A stretch of 7,278 bases of DNA, from the NCBI GenBank assembly GCA_015711875.1, contig JACVJG010000130.1:1-7278 (forward strand). The letters are read 5' to 3'. Each line of letters opens with the position of its first letter. The first letter of the stretch is position 1. A program made the position numbers and the translations under genes. Under the pieces are notes generated by a model, which saw only the letters and a program-made list of their open reading frames with translations, did no database searches and was not told the origin of the DNA. The stretch is from Candidatus Solincola jinzensis. Its GTDB lineage: Bacteria > Actinomycetota > Geothermincolia > Geothermincolales > RBG-13-55-18. Shown piece after piece: positions 1-5,642 of this stretch.

Positions 1-168
1 CGCCCCGCACTCGTAGATGGCCATCATGTTGGGGGCGTGAAGCTTATGGGCCAGCAGGGCACCCACCAGGGGCAGTCCGGTGCCCACGAAGACGCTCTCG
101 CCGTCGCTGATAAGGCGCGCGGCCACGCACGCCAGCAGTTCCCGGGGGGTGTACTGTACCTCGTTCAT
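1..168 (-). CDS. CoA-transferase family I, subunit B (GctB/IpdB-like), N-terminal part, cut by window start
   Basis: The 56 visible residues begin MNEVQYTPRELLACVAARLI and continue with a VGTGLP loop and a YECG motif. This is the N-terminal pattern of the beta subunit of glutaconate-type CoA-transferases. In that family a glutamate near residue 54 of the beta subunit carries the CoA thioester intermediate; here Glu53 in YECG sits at that place, so the enzyme looks catalytically competent. The ATG at 166-168 is preceded by GGAGG about 8 bases upstream and follows the stop of subunit A by 13 bp, so the two are co-transcribed and probably form one heteromeric enzyme that moves CoA between carboxylic acids in the cytoplasm. 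The substrate cannot be told from this fragment. IpdB-type ring-degradation homologues are the main alternative, but as I recall they lack this glutamate. The rest of the gene lies outside the window. Confidence 0.85.
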   Translation of the reverse strand, partial: MNEVQYTPRELLACVAARLISDGESVFVGTGLPLVGALLAHKLHAPNMMAIYECGA

Positions 169-181
169 CCTCGCATCCTCC

Positions 182-1240
182 TTAAATGGCCCGCTTGGCC
201 ACTTCCTCGTATTTCCACTCCCGCTCGCCGCCGATCCCCCAGGTCCCCAGAGCGTAGAAGGAAGCGTCGCAGGCGAGCTGCTCCAGCTTCTTGAGGTAGT
301 CGATGACGTTCATGCCCTCGTCCTCGGCGATGAGCTGGATCATCTCGAAGTGGTCCTTGGTGCCCAGGATGTACTTCTCGTACCACTCCTTGGTGCTCTC
401 CGCGGTCTTCCACTCTATACGCACCACGCGCTCCTGGAGCCTGCGGTCGAAGTAATACATACCGGGCATGTCTCCCGGGTAGGCGCCATAGGGCACCTCG
501 CACACCGCATCCACGCAGTAATGGGGGACGATCACCTGGTAGGGGTTGGTGCGGATGTCCAGGGTATCCACGATGCGCTCGCAGGTGACGATGACCTTGT
601 GGGCGGCGACGCAGATGGAGGTATCGTTGACCGCCGGTCCCCATATGCGGCCGTTGCCGTATTTGTCGGCGTGGTGGACATGGATGATGGCCACGTCGGG
701 GTACATGGCCGGCACCAGGCAGACCGGCTCGCCCGTCCACGGGTCCTCAGCCTCCCTGATGTAGGGGTTGGTCTTCATGATGTCCGTTCCCAGCATGGAC
801 TTGCAGGCCGCGTAGTTCAGCCCCTTCTCCGCCGCCAGCAGGGAGAGGGCCAGCCCGCCATGGCTCCACTCGGAGTACACCTTGAGGGTCCCGTTCTGAA
901 CCCCGCGGCGGAAGGGAGAGATGAGCCCTCTCATCTCCACCCCTACGTAGGCCACATGGCACCCCTCCATGCCTCCGAACTCGTGCCAGGCGGTGTTCAT
1001 GCCGCCAGGGGTAAAGATGCCCACGAGGTCCTTTTTCCGCTGGCGCCCGATCTCCCAGAACGCCGCCATGGGGCCGCGCACGTAGGCGAACCCCGTCTCC
1101 ACGATGGAATCGCCGTCCTGCACGAACTCGGCGATGGCATCCTTCAGGGGCATCCGCTTGTCCTTTTCCGCGCGCGATTTTCTCAGCTTCACCTCCCTGG
1201 CGAGCTGGTGGTCGAACAGTCTTTCGTTGGCATGGCTCAT
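182..1240 (-). CDS. CoA-transferase family I, subunit A (GctA/IpdA-like)
   Basis: This 352-residue protein is the alpha subunit of a class I CoA-transferase, the partner of the subunit encoded just downstream. Family marks are the glycine-rich stretch around residues 74-90 (IFTPGGMN...EFGG), SMLGTDI at 148-154, HVHHADKYGNGRIWGP at 187-202, and VDAVCEVPYGAYPGDMPG at 243-260, which fills the place of the usual VDAVVEVPFGAHP segment. The first 30 residues are a charged extension before the usual domain start; an internal Met30 exists, but the ATG at 1240 has GGAGG seven bases upstream, so the longer form is preferred. The length is slightly above the roughly 290-320 residues of GctA and IpdA. 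The catalytic glutamate of this family lies in subunit B. Glutaconate, a related dicarboxylate or a ring-cleavage product are possible substrates; the sequence alone does not decide. It is probably the first gene of its operon. Confidence 0.88.
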   Translation of the reverse strand: MSHANERLFDHQLAREVKLRKSRAEKDKRMPLKDAIAEFVQDGDSIVETGFAYVRGPMAAFWEIGRQRKKDLVGIFTPGGMNTAWHEFGGMEGCHVAYVGVEMRGLISPFRRGVQNGTLKVYSEWSHGGLALSLLAAEKGLNYAACKSMLGTDIMKTNPYIREAEDPWTGEPVCLVPAMYPDVAIIHVHHADKYGNGRIWGPAVNDTSICVAAHKVIVTCERIVDTLDIRTNPYQVIVPHYCVDAVCEVPYGAYPGDMPGMYYFDRRLQERVVRIEWKTAESTKEWYEKYILGTKDHFEMIQLIAEDEGMNVIDYLKKLEQLACDASFYALGTWGIGGEREWKYEEVAKRAI

Positions 1241-1394
1241 CCTCTGACCTCCCGATCTTCACTCGTGCACGACGGAACAGGGCATGCGGATACCTTTGCC
1301 TGTGGTTAGGGGATTGTCGTTCTGCCCCACGAGCGGCGGACGCATTGGGGATGGCGCCTACCCTGATCCATCTCTTACCTCGTCTTGTGCCGCG

Positions 1395-1415
1395 TTATCT
1401 ACCGCTGTTAGATAA
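1395..1415. promoter_or_regulatory. Inverted repeat, possible operator of the CoA-transferase operon
   Basis: TTATCTA and TAGATAA form a perfect 7-bp inverted repeat around a 7-base centre (CCGCTGT). It lies directly downstream of the -10 candidate at 1428-1433 on the minus strand, that is, around the expected transcript start. There is no following T-run, so it is not a terminator. A dimeric repressor binding here would block the CoA-transferase promoter. The regulator is unknown, and the function is inferred from symmetry and position only. Confidence 0.4.
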
Positions 1416-1427
1416 ACCTTCGCGTAT

Positions 1428-1455
1428 ATTTTACATCAAACCGGCCCCCTTGCAA
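1428..1455 (-). promoter_or_regulatory. Candidate promoter for the CoA-transferase operon
   Basis: On the minus strand, TTGCAA (1450-1455) and TAAAAT (1428-1433) are separated by 16 bases, a good match to a housekeeping -35/-10 pair in an AT-richer patch of otherwise GC-rich DNA. The predicted transcript would start near 1421, giving a leader of about 180 bases before the ATG at 1240. Confidence 0.45.
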
Positions 1456-1574
1456 CTCAGCCCGGTGACACAGCCGAGGAAATACCCCATTCCTCTCCCC
1501 CACGATCTCTTGCTGTCCTTTAGACAAAAAGACGGTCGTTCCCATCTTGACCCTCGGAGCGTCCATGCCGATTT

Positions 1575-1591
1575 CTCAGTCCACCACTGAG
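1575..1591. other. Small hairpin or palindrome in the hypA leader
   Basis: CTCAGT and ACTGAG pair perfectly around a 5-base CCACC loop. No T-run follows on either strand, so it is not a standard terminator. It lies about 100 bases before hypA and could be a regulatory site or chance. Confidence 0.25.
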
Positions 1592-1689
1592 GGGGATGAT
1601 CGCGCATGATCCAGGTTCTTTATCGCCGAACATGCCTGATCTATGCTTATAGTGCCCGGGACATCGCGCCAGAGAGGAAGGGTAGAGCC

Positions 1690-2031
1690 ATGCACGAGCT
1701 CGGAGTCACGGAGAGCATCGCCGCCATCTGCCTGAGGCACGCCCAGCGCAACAACGCAAGGAGAATAGTCAAGGTGAACGTCAGGCTCGGCGAGCTTGCG
1801 GGGATCGTGGACCACTACGTAAGCTTTTACTGGGACATGGTCACCAGGGACACCATCGCTCAGGGAGCGGAACTCAACTTCATCAAGGTGCCGGTGGTGG
1901 CCCATTGCCGGAAATGCGAGGAGGATTTCGCGGTGGCGGAGTTCGACCTCACCTGTCCGAAATGCGGCGAGGTGGACACCGAGCTGGTGTCGGGACGCGA
2001 GTTCACGGTGGAGTCCATCGAGATCGAATAG
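1690..2031 (+). CDS. hypA: HypA, [NiFe]-hydrogenase nickel metallochaperone
   Basis: HypA binds nickel and passes it, with HypB, to the large subunit of [NiFe]-hydrogenase in the cytoplasm. The 113 residues match the family length. The start is fixed by the invariant N-terminal Met-His-Glu, where His2 and the N-terminus bind nickel; the ATG at 1690 is preceded by the purine-rich AGAGAGGAAGGG. The open frame extends upstream to 1606, but that part would bury the MHE motif and is rejected. The structural zinc site is complete: Cys73 and Cys76 (CRKC) with Cys89 and Cys92 (CPKC). The stop TAG overlaps the ribosome binding site of hypB, so the two genes are translationally close. No other hyp gene or hydrogenase subunit is in the window. 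Confidence 0.95.
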   Translation: MHELGVTESIAAICLRHAQRNNARRIVKVNVRLGELAGIVDHYVSFYWDMVTRDTIAQGAELNFIKVPVVAHCRKCEEDFAVAEFDLTCPKCGEVDTELVSGREFTVESIEIE

Positions 2032-2039
2032 GAGGCGGG

Positions 2040-2711
2040 ATGGAAGTAGAGGTGCTGGAGGGCATTTTCGACGCCAACGAGAAGATCGCGCGGGAGAACG
2101 CGGACCTGTTCAGAAAACACGGGGTGCTTGCCGTGAACCTCATGGCCTCCCCCGGCGCCGGAAAGACCTCCCTCATCGCCGGCACCCTGGAGCGGCTCAA
2201 GGGCCGCGCCAGCGTCGGGGTCATCGAGGGCGATATCGCCTCCAGCGTGGACGCGGAGAAGATACGGGCTCACGGTGTCCCCGTGGTCCAGATCAACACC
2301 GGCGGGGCCTGCCACCTCGACGCGGTGATGATCCGCCAGGCCCTGGACCACCTCGACCTGCCGTCGCTGGACATCCTGATCATCGAGAACGTGGGCAACC
2401 TTGTGTGCCCGGCCGAGTTCAAGCTGGGCGAGTCCCTGCGGGCCATGATCCTCTCCGTGGCCGAGGGCCACGACAAGCCCCTGAAATACCCCCTGATGTT
2501 CAGCGAGTCGGACGTGCTGGTGGTGAACAAGACCGACCTCATCGGGATGGGGGACTTCGACCTCCAGGAGCTGCGGGACACCGTCACGCGCATGAACCCG
2601 GAGGTGGTCATCTTCGAGCTGAGCTGCCGCACCGGGGAAGGGCTCGACGCCTGGGCCGACTGGCTGGCGCAAAAAGCCGAGGAGTATAAGGCTCAGGCAT
2701 CGAAAGCGTGA
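2040..2711 (+). CDS. hypB: HypB, hydrogenase nickel-incorporation GTPase
   Basis: HypB is the GTPase that works with HypA to insert nickel into [NiFe]-hydrogenase. The 223-residue protein carries a P-loop ASPGAGKTS at 36-44, the EGD segment at 63-65, the metal-site pair Cys91-His92 in GGACHLDA, ENVGNLVCPAEFKLGE at 116-131 with Cys123, and the guanine-specificity motif NKTD at 163-166. The dimer-interface metal ligands (Cys91, His92, Cys123) are therefore intact. It lacks the N-terminal CxxCGC high-affinity nickel site of the E. coli type and any histidine-rich nickel-storage stretch, so it is the short form. The ATG at 2040 follows GGAGG at 2031-2035, which begins at the last base of the hypA stop codon. 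The open frame extends upstream to 1905 within hypA and is not used. Confidence 0.95.
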   Translation: MEVEVLEGIFDANEKIARENADLFRKHGVLAVNLMASPGAGKTSLIAGTLERLKGRASVGVIEGDIASSVDAEKIRAHGVPVVQINTGGACHLDAVMIRQALDHLDLPSLDILIIENVGNLVCPAEFKLGESLRAMILSVAEGHDKPLKYPLMFSESDVLVVNKTDLIGMGDFDLQELRDTVTRMNPEVVIFELSCRTGEGLDAWADWLAQKAEEYKAQASKA

Positions 2712-2868
2712 TCCAAGGCCGGTATTATGTGAGCGATTGCGTCTAACAGCGACATCTAAAGAACGACCGGCGATAGTCAATAGCATTTCAACTGCCGTTG
2801 CATCATGGCCGACTATTGGGAGTTCTGACCTGTGGCGCTTTAGGCATCATTTGTTCCCCAAGCGACAC

Positions 2869-2901
2869 CGTTGATCATCTGGCGATCCCTGCGAATATGA
2901 G
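2869..2901. repeat. 33-bp direct repeat, copy 1
   Basis: This is the first of two identical 33-base copies. It starts CGTTGATCATCTGGCGATCC and ends CTGCGAATATGAG. The second copy is at 2946-2978, giving a period of 77 bases with 44 unrelated bases between them. The flanking bases differ (C before and G after here; A before and C after in copy 2), so 33 is the full extent of identity. The reverse strand of each copy reads LIFAGIAR-stop, but in different frames, so it is not a coding repeat. Confidence 0.9.
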
Positions 2902-2945
2902 GTCTATACAGGAGAAACATCTTATGCGCCAGTTATTAGAGATAA

Positions 2946-2978
2946 CGTTGATCATCTGGCGATCCCTGCGAATATGAG
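2946..2978. repeat. 33-bp direct repeat, copy 2
   Basis: This copy is identical over 33 bases to that at 2869-2901. The 44 bases between the copies (2902-2945) are AT-rich and do not resemble the sequence following copy 2. Repeat and spacer sizes fall in the range of CRISPR units, but two copies without further repeats or cas genes do not make an array. Confidence 0.9.
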
Positions 2979-3038
2979 CGGAGTCGTTGAAAGCGACGGG
3001 CTCGGGGCAATGGAGGCGATTTTTCGGCAGAATCGATT

Positions 3039-3059
3039 CGGAAAACCAACGTTTTTCCG
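3039..3059. repeat. 7-bp inverted repeat (hairpin)
   Basis: CGGAAAA and TTTTCCG pair perfectly around a 7-base loop CCAACGT. The stem is AT-rich without a strong GC base and has no clean T-run after it, so it is at best a weak terminator-like structure in the gap between hypB and uppP. Confidence 0.3.
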
Positions 3060-3190
3060 CGGTGTTCTTCCCACCCTCAACCACCTCCGATCAGGAGATC
3101 GTCCTCCCGGGAAAGGAACGGAGGGCGGCAGCGATTGGGTGGCGATGAGGAAAAACTGGTGGTCAGTTGCGAGCAAGGCTCTCACCTGCC

Positions 3191-3205
3191 TGTATGAGCC
3201 ATACA
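3191..3205. repeat. 6-bp inverted repeat just past the uppP stop
   Basis: TGTATG and CATACA pair perfectly around AGC, about 25 bases beyond the uppP stop on the minus strand. It could form a small 3' hairpin on the uppP transcript, but no T-run follows, so a terminator role is not supported. Confidence 0.3.
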
Positions 3206-3228
3206 ACCCACATTTGCGGCGAATATCC

Positions 3229-4038
3229 CTAGACGAAGTAGAACACGGCGAAAAGGACCGCCGCCAACATCAGCCTGTACACCGCGTAGGGCCTGAAAGT
3301 GCCGGTGGTGAGGCGGGAAAGAAGAAGCCTGATGGCCAGGTAGCCGGTCACCGTCGCGGCCAGTGCGCCGCAGAGCATGGGCCAGCCCGCCCCGGCGGGA
3401 ATCCCCTCTTTGAGCAGCTTTGCTCCCTCGTACGCCGCCGCCGCCCCGATGATGGGCACGGAGAGGAGGAAGGAGAACTCAGCCGCCTCCCCGCGCTCCA
3501 TGCCCGCCGCCCGCGCCGCCGAGATGGAGGCCCCGGAGCGGGATACCCCGGGCATAACCGCCATAGCCTGGGCCACGCCCACCGCCAGGGCCTGGCGCCA
3601 CCCCGCCTCGCGCCAGGTGAGGGTCTCGCGCCCTCGGGCGTCGGCGCACCACAGGACGAGGCCGAACGCTGCCAGGGTCGCCGCCATGAGCAGCGGCATG
3701 CCCTCCATCATCTCCGAGGACTCCGCGAAAACCGCCCCGATAACCGCCCCCGGGACGGTGGCCAGGAGCAGCATCCACCCCAGGCGGGCGTCCACTCCGC
3801 CTTTCCTCCTGCCCGTGACCTCTCCCAGCCAGGCTACGATTATCCCCCAAAGGCGGCGCCGGTAGTGCCAGACCACCGCGATCAAGGTGCCCAGGTGCAG
3901 GGCCACCAGGAAGGAGAGGTCGGGCTCGCCCCATCCGAAGATGTGGATGAGGAGGGCTAGGTGGGCCGAGCTGGAAATGGGCCAGAACTCCGTCACTCCC
4001 TGCACCGCACCCAGGAGCAGGGCGGGAAAGATCCCCAT
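3229..4038 (-). CDS. uppP: Undecaprenyl-diphosphate phosphatase (UppP/BacA)
   Basis: This membrane enzyme removes a phosphate from undecaprenyl diphosphate to recycle the lipid carrier for peptidoglycan and other envelope polymers, and gives bacitracin tolerance. The product is about 269 residues (E. coli about 273) and almost wholly hydrophobic, with multiple membrane segments. Counting from the GTG at 4041, motif 1 is GAVQGVTEFWPISSSAHL at 11-28, with Glu18 and His27, and motif 2 is PGVSRSGAS at 164-172, with the essential arginine at 168. The usual EFLPISSS reads EFWPISSS here. Two starts are possible: GTG at 4041 and ATG at 4038. GGGAGG at 4043-4048 is only two bases from the GTG but four from the ATG, so the ATG is preferred; it overlaps the upstream stop as TGATG. 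Translation is therefore probably coupled to the acyl-CoA synthetase gene. Confidence 0.95.
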   Translation of the reverse strand: MGIFPALLLGAVQGVTEFWPISSSAHLALLIHIFGWGEPDLSFLVALHLGTLIAVVWHYRRRLWGIIVAWLGEVTGRRKGGVDARLGWMLLLATVPGAVIGAVFAESSEMMEGMPLLMAATLAAFGLVLWCADARGRETLTWREAGWRQALAVGVAQAMAVMPGVSRSGASISAARAAGMERGEAAEFSFLLSVPIIGAAAAYEGAKLLKEGIPAGAGWPMLCGALAATVTGYLAIRLLLSRLTTGTFRPYAVYRLMLAAVLFAVFYFV

Positions 4039-5519
4039 CACGCCTCCCGCGCGGCTATGGAGCGCAAGAACTCGCCCCTTTCGGCCAGCATGGCCGCCAC
4101 CCGCGCCGCCCGTTCGGGATTGGTGTAGATGCTTATGCGGTCCCAGGGGTATCCCGAGAGGTTGTTGCTGTCGGCGTCCCGCTGGGGCATGCCCACGGTC
4201 ACTATGGGCTTGCCCTGCTCCTCCATGAGCTCCACCACCCTGCGGGCGAAATTGGCGCTTCTTTCCTGCACGTAATACCTGCGCGCCTTTTCCATGTCCC
4301 CCAGGGACTCACCCTCGACCTCCCCTCCCGCCAGGCCGAAGGCTCCCGCGGCGTTGATGGTGCCCAGGGAGACCACGGCGTCGTATTCGGGGCATTGGGC
4401 CAAAACCTCCAGGCAACGCGCGTGCTTGTCCAGGTCCAGGATGCCCACCATGTCCACGGGGTTTCCCTTGCTCCAGTATGAAGGGAGGATGGAGGCCAGC
4501 TCCTCTTTGACCCTCGCCGGCAGGGGCGCCACGTCGAGGCCCGCGCGCTCGCACAGGTCCGCGGCCACCACCGCCCAACCCCCTCCCCAGGAGAGGATGG
4601 CCGTCCTGCGGCCTCGCGATACCGGTAGCTTCACCAGCGCGTCGGAGAAATCGAGCATCTCCTCCGTGGTCTCCGCCCGGATCATGCCAGCCTGGCGGAT
4701 CATCCCCCGGTAAATCTCCCGCGAGCCGGCCATAGCGGCGCTGTGGGACGCAGCAGCCCGGCTCCCCGCATCCGTGCCGCCCGCCTTATAGATGACGATG
4801 GGCTTGCGGGGGGTGATCTCCTCCGCCAGCTCCAGGATGCGGCGCGGTCGCTTGAAACCCTCCACGTAAAGGAGGATGGCCCGGGTCTCCACGTCGCGCG
4901 CGAAGTACTCAAGGTAGTCGGCGAAATCGAGGTCGCACTCGTTTCCGACGCACACGAAGCGGGAGAACCCTATGCCCCGGTATGACCCCCAGCCCAGCAT
5001 CTGGGTGCCGAGGTTGCCGCTCTGGGCGGCGAAGGCCACGTGCCCCGGCCGCGGCTGCACCGGGGGCATGAGGGCGGTGAGGCTCCAGGGCGCGGAGGTG
5101 ATGCCCATGGTATTGGGGCCCACCAGCCTGACGCCCAGGGAGCGCGCCTTCCTCACCAGGCTCTCCTCCATGGCCCGCCCCTCGGGAGAGGACTCGCTGA
5201 AACCCCCGGAGATGACGATGGCCACCTTCACTCCCGCCCGGGCGCAATCCTCCATCACCCCCTCGACCTTCTCGGCGGGGATGGTGATCATGGCCAGGTC
5301 TATCTCCTTGCCTATCTCCTCCATGCTGCGGTGGAAGGGTATCCCCTTGAGTTCCCCTCCCCGGGGGTTGACGAGGTAGAGCTCGCCTTTGTAGCCGTCC
5401 CTGAGGATGTTGCTGGGGATGATGCTGCCCCATTTCCCGAGGTTGGCCGATGCCCCCACGATAGCCATGCGGCGGGGGTTGAAGAGTGCCTCTACCGCCT
5501 TCTCGCCGTTGTTTTCCAA
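4038..5519 (-). CDS. Acyl-CoA synthetase (ADP-forming), alpha subunit
   Basis: ADP-forming acyl-CoA synthetases make an acid and ATP from acyl-CoA, ADP and phosphate, or run in reverse. This 493-residue protein has the alpha-subunit domains: a CoA-binding Rossmann domain from about residue 12 (FNPRRMAIVGAS), two succinyl-CoA-ligase-like domains with GPNTMG at 134-139 and AAQSGNLG at 164-171, and the phosphorylated-histidine motif SHSAAMAG at 258-265 with His259. The ATP-grasp beta part is absent: the protein ends after the alpha region, and no such gene is in the window. The frame opens at an ATG at 5594, but that has no ribosome binding site and sits directly after a terminator-like hairpin. 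The TTG at 5517-5519 has AGGAGG six bases upstream and puts the CoA-binding domain at the usual distance, so it is chosen. The gene overlaps uppP by one base. The substrate is unknown. A CoA-binding protein of other function in this superfamily is possible if no beta subunit exists. Confidence 0.85.
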   Translation of the reverse strand: MENNGEKAVEALFNPRRMAIVGASANLGKWGSIIPSNILRDGYKGELYLVNPRGGELKGIPFHRSMEEIGKEIDLAMITIPAEKVEGVMEDCARAGVKVAIVISGGFSESSPEGRAMEESLVRKARSLGVRLVGPNTMGITSAPWSLTALMPPVQPRPGHVAFAAQSGNLGTQMLGWGSYRGIGFSRFVCVGNECDLDFADYLEYFARDVETRAILLYVEGFKRPRRILELAEEITPRKPIVIYKAGGTDAGSRAAASHSAAMAGSREIYRGMIRQAGMIRAETTEEMLDFSDALVKLPVSRGRRTAILSWGGGWAVVAADLCERAGLDVAPLPARVKEELASILPSYWSKGNPVDMVGILDLDKHARCLEVLAQCPEYDAVVSLGTINAAGAFGLAGGEVEGESLGDMEKARRYYVQERSANFARRVVELMEEQGKPIVTVGMPQRDADSNNLSGYPWDRISIYTNPERAARVAAMLAERGEFLRSIAAREA

Positions 5520-5525
5520 ATCTTT

Positions 5526-5531
5526 CCTCCT
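5526..5531 (-). promoter_or_regulatory. Ribosome binding site that decides the TTG start of the synthetase
   Basis: AGGAGG on the minus strand lies six bases before the TTG at 5517-5519. It is the only strong ribosome binding site near the 5' end of this frame. Confidence 0.75.
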
Positions 5532-5594
5532 TATCGCGGCCCGGGCGCACACCGCCTGTGCCTCGTCAGCCCCGCACCCCACGCTCCCTGTCAT

Positions 5595-5611
5595 AAAACC
5601 CGGGGGCCGGG
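5595..5611 (-). terminator. Weak rho-independent terminator of the lipoprotein gene
   Basis: On the minus strand CCCGG and CCGGG pair around a CCC loop and are followed by TTTT, about 30 bases past the lipoprotein stop. The stem is short (5 bp) and the T-run only four bases. It lies before the synthetase start, so the synthetase and uppP may be a separate transcription unit, although I see no clear promoter between 5520 and 5595. Confidence 0.35.
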
Positions 5612-5642
5612 CCCGCCGCCACCGCCATCCCCGCGGGTGGCG

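Larger units (their letters stand above)
1241..1689. other. Divergent intergenic region between CoA-transferase operon and hypA
   Basis: These 449 bases separate the minus-strand CoA-transferase operon from plus-strand hypA and contain no credible gene. An 81-codon plus-strand reading frame at 1345-1590 has no ribosome binding site and a composition unlike a real protein. The stretch holds a minus-strand promoter candidate at 1428-1455, an inverted repeat at 1395-1415 and a small hairpin at 1575-1591. I could not find a convincing promoter for hypA: TTGACC at 1547-1552 has no good partner, and TATAGT at 1648-1653 has no good -35. Confidence 0.6.
2712..3228. other. 517-bp convergent intergenic region without a credible gene
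   Basis: This stretch lies between the 3' ends of hypB (plus) and uppP (minus) and is less GC-rich than the genes around it. Short frames on both strands lack ribosome binding sites, and the two minus-strand ones (stops at 2875 and 2952) end at the same point inside the two copies of a 33-bp repeat. It contains that repeat pair, a 7-bp hairpin at 3039-3059 and a 6-bp hairpin at 3191-3205. I see no clear rho-independent terminator for either flanking gene. The repeat makes an interspersed intergenic element or a relic of one plausible, but nothing identifies a family. Confidence 0.6.

Noticed and set aside
80..1309. 409-codon plus-strand open frame
   Set aside because: It is antisense to the CoA-transferase genes, whose protein motifs are unmistakable; the long open frame is a GC-rich shadow.
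1345..1590. 81-codon plus-strand frame upstream of hypA
   Set aside because: It has no ribosome binding site, a Pro/Leu/His-rich unstructured translation, and overlaps the CoA-transferase promoter candidate.
2717..2774. GCCGGT / ACCGGC terminator stem after hypB
   Set aside because: The 6-bp arms are about 45 bases apart with no T-run, too weak for a terminator.
1860..2786. 308-codon minus-strand open frame
   Set aside because: It is antisense to hypA/hypB, with no ribosome binding site or recognisable protein pattern.
2869..2978. CRISPR array
   Set aside because: There are only two repeats and one spacer, no further degenerate repeats on either side and no cas gene in the window; kept as a repeat pair only.
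3191..3205. NikR-like nickel operator (TGTATG...CATACA)
   Set aside because: The half-sites recall a NikR site, but the spacing is 3 instead of about 16 bases and the site lies downstream of all neighbouring genes.
2952..3206. Minus-strand frames of 84 and 69 codons in the gap (stops at 2952 and 2875)
   Set aside because: They lack a ribosome binding site, and both end in the same LIFAGIAR-stop only because each runs into a copy of the 33-bp repeat, in different frames.
2974..3960. 328-codon plus-strand open frame
   Set aside because: Most of it is antisense to uppP; its translation is low-complexity Arg/Gly/Pro-rich.
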